Assembly: GCF_026805325.1 (NCBI RefSeq)
Contig: NZ_JAPRAT010000011.1
Span: 39,743-103,742, forward strand
DNA: 64,000 bases
Reading direction: 5' to 3'
From: Natronobacillus azotifigens
Lineage (GTDB): Bacteria; Bacillota; Bacilli; Bacillales; Amphibacillaceae
In this document: positions 60,182 through 64,000 of the stretch, in pieces
How positions within the stretch are numbered: position 1 is the stretch's first letter
Layout of the letters: every line of letters starts with the position of its first letter
The notes under the pieces: model-generated
What the model saw: only the letters and a program-made list of their open reading frames with translations
Told to the model about the DNA's origin: nothing
The model's database searches: none
Program-made: the position numbers and the translations under genes

Positions 60182-61660
60182 ATGAATTTTATTAAACGTG
60201 GTTTTTTAAGTGTTTCAAGAAAGAAAACAAAATCTTTAATTTTATTAGCTGTCATTTTCATCTTAGGGAACGTCATATCAGGTTCGATCTCGATTCAACA
60301 GGCTACAGATAACGTGGAAACAAGTATAAAAGAAAGGTTAGGTGCTGCAGCAACCGTAGAACTTGATTATGAAAAGATAGACCAGATGAGTGAAGAAGAG
60401 CATATGAACTTAGAAATATCGAATTTAGATCTGGAACTAATAAAGCAAATTGGTGAACTATCTTATGTGAAATATTATGATTATAGCTTCTCTACATGGT
60501 TAGGCTCAGATACTGCTAATAGTTATCTAGGTGAAGGTGTGGAAGAGCGGTATGAATATGATGGTCCGAGCTATGATTTTCAATTAAAGGGTGTTAACTA
60601 TGCACCAGTCTTGGACTTTGAAGAAGGAATAGGTAATTTATTGGAAGGTCGTGCTTTTGAGGATCAGGAAGTAGAAAATGGATCCAGTGTCGCAATCATA
60701 TCTAAGAAATTAGCAGAAATCAATGATTTACAAATAGGAGATAATATCACTTTTACAAACAGTGTTTATAGTTATGATTACACCACTGGGGAAGAAAAAT
60801 TAGAAACGTCACGCGATGTTATTTTAGAAGTCATAGGCTTGTTTAATCCGACTTCTGTAAGTGTAGAAGAAGGCGACAGGGATCAGGGAATGTTTGATTA
60901 TATGAACATGGAGTATCAAAACACTGTTTATGTTCCAAATGAAGTTGTTATTAGTGAGGTAACCTATCAATTTGAGGAATATCTGAAATATGATGAAGAA
61001 TATGCAGCGATTGTTGAAGAAGAAGGAATATCTATGACGGATTATTATATACCTATTTTTGTTTTGAATAGTCCTGAAGACAGTCGTTCGTTTGCGGAAG
61101 AAGTTCAACCGTTATTACCCGAAATTTATAAAGTTAGTAGTTCTGGTGATCAATATGACTCGATTGCAGCACCGGTTGAATCTATGTCTAAATTAGCTGG
61201 TTATGTGCTACTTATTGCTGTCGTTGCAACGGTATTGATTATTGGTTTGGTTGTTCTATTATTCCTTCGAGATCGAAAACATGAATTAGGAATTTACCTA
61301 TCTCTAGGGGAACGCCGAGCTCGCGTGGTAGGCCAAATCTTATTAGAAGTAATGGTTGTAGCTCTAATTGGTATTACTTTATCCTTATTCACTGGGAATC
61401 TTTTAGCTCAAGGTATTTCAGAAACTTTACTCAACGCAGAAAATACGCAAAACCAATATCATGACATGATATATTACAGTGAGTTAGACGCTTATCAAAC
61501 TAATGTAACCATGGATGACGTAATGGCCTCATATGAAGTAAAACTAGATTTTAGCTATATATTAATCTTTTATATTGTTGGACTATTAACGATATTAGTA
61601 TCAACGATTATTCCATTAATATACATTGTTCGATTGAACCCTAAGAAAATAATGATGTAG
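60182..61660 (+). CDS. MacB/FtsX-type ABC transporter permease
   Basis: A 492-residue permease. MNFIKRGFLSVSRKKTKSLI then LLAVIFILGNVISGSISIQQ is the N-terminal helix of MacB-like permeases; a large MacB_PCD-type outside domain (about 50-330) follows. The FtsX domain has three C-terminal helices, AGYVLLIAVVATVLIIGLVV, then LGIYLSLGERRARVVGQILL and a final FYIVGLLTILVSTIIPLIYI segment. ATG 60182 follows GAGGGGG. It forms an operon with the ATPase 16 bp downstream and the PASTA protein. Substrate unknown; the family moves peptides and lipids or transmits force across the envelope. Confidence 0.85.
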   Translation: MNFIKRGFLSVSRKKTKSLILLAVIFILGNVISGSISIQQATDNVETSIKERLGAAATVELDYEKIDQMSEEEHMNLEISNLDLELIKQIGELSYVKYYDYSFSTWLGSDTANSYLGEGVEERYEYDGPSYDFQLKGVNYAPVLDFEEGIGNLLEGRAFEDQEVENGSSVAIISKKLAEINDLQIGDNITFTNSVYSYDYTTGEEKLETSRDVILEVIGLFNPTSVSVEEGDRDQGMFDYMNMEYQNTVYVPNEVVISEVTYQFEEYLKYDEEYAAIVEEEGISMTDYYIPIFVLNSPEDSRSFAEEVQPLLPEIYKVSSSGDQYDSIAAPVESMSKLAGYVLLIAVVATVLIIGLVVLLFLRDRKHELGIYLSLGERRARVVGQILLEVMVVALIGITLSLFTGNLLAQGISETLLNAENTQNQYHDMIYYSELDAYQTNVTMDDVMASYEVKLDFSYILIFYIVGLLTILVSTIIPLIYIVRLNPKKIMM

Positions 61661-61676
61661 TAGAGAGGTGAAATAG

Positions 61677-62348
61677 ATGATATTAGAAGCAAAAGAATTG
61701 AATTATTTTTATCAAGATGGAGATAGTCGTCGTTATGTCTTAAAGGATACAAACGTAGGGTTTGAAAAAGGAAAGTTTTACACGATTTTAGGGCAGTCTG
61801 GTTCTGGTAAAACAACCCTTTTATCCTTACTTAGCGCATTAGATTCTCCGCATAGTGGTAATGTATTGTTCAACGAACAAGATATTAAAAAAATTGGCTA
61901 TGAGAAATATCGTAGAAACAACGTCGGTATTATTTTTCAAAGTTATAACCTTATTCCTGCCTTTACAGCAGTAGAAAATGTACTAGTTCCGATGGCGATT
62001 ACAGAAAATGAAATTCCTGAGGATCAAAAGACAGTTGCATATAACCTTTTAGATTATATTGGAATTGTGAAAAGTAAAGCAGATCGTCCTGTAAATAAGC
62101 TTTCGGGTGGTGAACAGCAACGTGTTGCCATCGCTCGAGCATTAGCTACCAATGTTGAATTAATTTTAGCAGATGAGCCAACAGGTAATCTTGATGAGGA
62201 AATGGAACAAGAGATCATTGACATTTTTAAAAAGCTAGCACATGAACATGATAAGTGTGTGGTGGTTGTAACACACTCGAATGAAATTGCCCAACAGTCT
62301 GATCAAACTTTCATGCTTCAGAAAGGCAAATTATCAGCTTATGAGTGA
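61677..62348 (+). CDS. MacB/LolD-type ABC transporter ATPase
   Basis: A 223-residue ATPase with Walker [22 protein letters not shown]-loop [20 protein letters not shown], signature [20 protein letters not shown], Walker [16 protein letters not shown] and switch His in [10 protein letters not shown]. This is the LolD/MacB subfamily. The gene overlaps the next one by eight bases. It energises the upstream permease. Confidence 0.9.
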   Translation: MILEAKELNYFYQDGDSRRYVLKDTNVGFEKGKFYTILGQSGSGKTTLLSLLSALDSPHSGNVLFNEQDIKKIGYEKYRRNNVGIIFQSYNLIPAFTAVENVLVPMAITENEIPEDQKTVAYNLLDYIGIVKSKADRPVNKLSGGEQQRVAIARALATNVELILADEPTGNLDEEMEQEIIDIFKKLAHEHDKCVVVVTHSNEIAQQSDQTFMLQKGKLSAYE

Positions 62349-63768
62349 TTTTTTATCGAAATTTAATAAGAATAATTACGAGGATACTTTGGATGAACAG
62401 GGTGATGAAACCTCGGAAGAAGTAAACGGTAAAGATAATGAGGGTATCGAATCAAAAACAGAAGAGGAAAAAATTCCGATGGCAAAAGCCCAATCGGCCA
62501 CTCATCGAAGTATAGTAGGGGAAGAGCTAGAGTTCGATCCCACTTATCAGAAGCGAAAACGACGAAAGCTGTTATTGATTATTCTAGGAGTTATTGCAAC
62601 CCTTGTTTTAGGTTTCATCACTTATTATAATCTTGTTCATGTAGAGGTGGAGGATTTTAGGGATAAACCTGTTTCAGAAGTGCGGGCATGGGCAGCAACA
62701 AATGATGTGCAAATGGAGTTAACAGAAGAGTACAGTTCAGATATTGAATTGAATCGAATCATCTCTCAAAGTATAGATGAAGGAAAAAAGATCCGAAAAG
62801 GTAAAACGATAACATTAGTTAGTAGTTTAGGACTGGATCCAGAAGAAACTATTCCTTTACCTGATTTTTCTGAAATGACGCAAAGTGATGCCGAGGTTTG
62901 GATAGCGGAACATCAGGCAGAAAACCTTAACCTTGTTTCCGAGTATAGTGATAACGTTGAGAGTGGAGCCTTTATTAAACTTGTCATTAGAGATAGCGAT
63001 ATTGATGAAGCCGAATATCGCCGTAAAGATAGTGCGACAGTCTATTACTCTAGAGGCGAAGAAGTGTTTGAGAAAAATATAAGTGTTCCAGATTTTTCTG
63101 AAAGTACAAAAGAAGAAGTACAGCAATGGGCAGATACCAATGAAATTGCATTAACTTTTGAGGAAAAAGATTCGAATACTGTAGAAGTTGGTAAAGTGAT
63201 TAGTCAAAGCATTGAAGCAGAAGAAAAAATTGCAAAGAAAGACGAAATGAAAGTTGTGCTCTCTCTAGGGAAGGCTGTTGTCGTACCGAATTTTGGTGAA
63301 CTAACGATGGATGAAGCAGTTAGTTATCCTGGATTAGCTGTAACGGTCAATCAGAAATTTCATTCCAAGTTGTCCTATGGAAAATTAATTGCTCAGTCAA
63401 TTGAAGCGGATACTAAATTAATTGGAGATGATGATCCTTCGATTACTGTTACTTATTCAGTAGGTCAACCGTTTCTTGCTGATTACCGTGGCATGCTAGA
63501 GGGAGATTTACCGAGGTTATTTTATGATGACTATCAAGCAAAAGGGGCAAATATAAACTACATTGTTAAATACGTAGATGCTGATGAGGTAAAGGGAACT
63601 GTTGTAGGTATGAGTAAATTTAATGAATTTGTTTCCACGGAGTTTACTGTTGAAATAAGGATCAGTAATAACACATCCGCACCAACAGCATCCACCCCGA
63701 TAGAATATGAGGAAGATGAAATAGACCCACCAATCGAAATAGAAGTGCCAGAAGAACCTAAAGAATAA
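62341..63768 (+). CDS. Membrane protein with PASTA-like domains
   Basis: A 475-residue protein. The first 75 residues are charged and disordered; KRRKLLLIILGVIATLVLGF then ITYYNLVHV is the single membrane helix (about 80-105). Outside are four PASTA-like modules of about 70 residues: VEDFRDKPVSEVRAWAATND...IISQSIDEGKKIRKG; LPDFSEMTQSDAEVWIAEHQ; VPDFSESTKEEVQQWADTNE...VISQSIEAEEKIAKK; VPNFGELTMDEAVSYPGLAV...LIAQSIEADTKL. PASTA repeats bind muropeptides or beta-lactams in PknB kinases, but no kinase is present here. ATG 62341 overlaps the ATPase end, so the three genes act together. Confidence 0.8.
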   Translation: MSDFLSKFNKNNYEDTLDEQGDETSEEVNGKDNEGIESKTEEEKIPMAKAQSATHRSIVGEELEFDPTYQKRKRRKLLLIILGVIATLVLGFITYYNLVHVEVEDFRDKPVSEVRAWAATNDVQMELTEEYSSDIELNRIISQSIDEGKKIRKGKTITLVSSLGLDPEETIPLPDFSEMTQSDAEVWIAEHQAENLNLVSEYSDNVESGAFIKLVIRDSDIDEAEYRRKDSATVYYSRGEEVFEKNISVPDFSESTKEEVQQWADTNEIALTFEEKDSNTVEVGKVISQSIEAEEKIAKKDEMKVVLSLGKAVVVPNFGELTMDEAVSYPGLAVTVNQKFHSKLSYGKLIAQSIEADTKLIGDDDPSITVTYSVGQPFLADYRGMLEGDLPRLFYDDYQAKGANINYIVKYVDADEVKGTVVGMSKFNEFVSTEFTVEIRISNNTSAPTASTPIEYEEDEIDPPIEIEVPEEPKE

Positions 63769-63773
63769 TTACT

Positions 63774-63805
63774 GGTGCCTGTCACCACCCGGTTTTTGTC
63801 GAAAA
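63774..63805 (+). repeat. REP-B copy 5
   Basis: GGTGCCTGTCACC, then ACCCGGTTTTTGTCGAAAA, six bases after the PASTA gene stop. Confidence 0.8.
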
Positions 63806-63885
63806 TTGATGATTTCTTTGTGGTGAATGGGTAGATAAAGATGTTTTCTTAAGCTTGTGACTAAACTACCTTCTCTTATTAAGAA

Positions 63886-63927
63886 AGAATAAAACTATCC
63901 AGTCAGTTGACTGGATAGTTTTATTCT
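63886..63927. terminator. Perfect 19-bp palindrome terminator
   Basis: AGAATAAAACTATCCAGTC and its exact complement flank an AGTT loop. It shares the ACTATCCAG core with the palindromes at 39872 and 56001. It can terminate from both sides. Confidence 0.85.
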
Positions 63928-63937
63928 GTTCTTAGAA

Positions 63938-64000
63938 AACCCCCGGCTATGCCGGGGGTTCCAAAGAGCTTTCAGCGAGGTATCAAAAAAAGCCACACTT
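63938..64000 (+). mobile_element. Possible start of an IS200-type element
   Basis: AACCCCCGGC-TAT-GCCGGGGGTT (63938-63960), then CCAAAGAGCTTTCAGCGAGG and ATCAAAAAAAGCCACACTT at the window edge. A strong hairpin followed by such a leader resembles the left end of single-gene IS200 elements; the transposase would lie beyond the window. The hairpin alone could also end transcripts coming from the right. Confidence 0.4.

Overview
The window is AT-rich DNA from a Gram-positive, endospore-former-like member of the Bacillales (Bacillaceae). Supporting signs are strong GGAGG ribosome sites, frequent TTG and GTG starts, a comK homologue, CcpA-type cre boxes, LPXTA sortase proteins and CdaR, FrlR and AraC sugar regulators. 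No rRNA, tRNA or CRISPR array was seen.

The left end (1-7.8 kb) is an accessory island. It holds an Mrr-like endonuclease, an IS3 element whose transposase has lost its catalytic glutamate, an IS4-like relic, a TumE-like toxin with a DNA-binding partner, a HipA-like kinase overlapping a HipN-HIRAN gene, a broken type I toxin and a RAYT (REP-associated tyrosine transposase) truncated by its own kind of repeat. From 7.8 to 11.6 kb lies a glycerate module: CdaR-type regulator, GntP-type permease and glycerate kinase. A large LPXTA surface protein with three near-identical 117-residue repeats follows, then a lone RES-domain protein. Between 17.7 and 23.4 kb is a fructoselysine (Amadori product) cluster, frlB-frlD-transporter-frlC-cupin with divergent frlR, in which the carrier is of the DcuA/DcuB family. 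A relic zone with a group II intron fragment leads to a complete L-fucose pathway (24.6-35.1 kb): AraC regulator, kinase, aldolase, lactaldehyde reductase, isomerase, mutarotase and a sugar ABC transporter.

From 35.1 to 36.3 kb are an ISL3 end and a decayed second copy of pieces of the left island. Then come an aminoglycoside 6-adenylyltransferase-like gene, a methyltransferase, a lipoprotein, a Fic protein framed by a 107-bp direct repeat, and a small DUF4190-like protein. Around 43 kb an Xre gene and comK each carry a premature in-frame stop, next to an intact small sigma factor. The right third holds two chemoreceptors, a phosphatase, a His-rich metal-binding protein, a Cys-rich Ig-repeat protein, a YfkN/YhcR-like cell-wall nucleotidase, a YfcE-like phosphodiesterase, a membrane esterase, and an operon of a MacB-like ABC exporter with a PASTA membrane protein.

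Two dispersed palindrome families run through the window, each in a single orientation. REP-A (GGGGTCAGACCCC type) has nine copies, all left of 41.2 kb. REP-B (GGTGCCTGTCACC type) has five copies, all right of 44.3 kb. A third dispersed hairpin element (17.6, 46.6, 50.5 and 55.0 kb) looks like an orphan IS200/IS605 right end or omegaRNA. All coordinates and motifs were read by eye; no database search was run.
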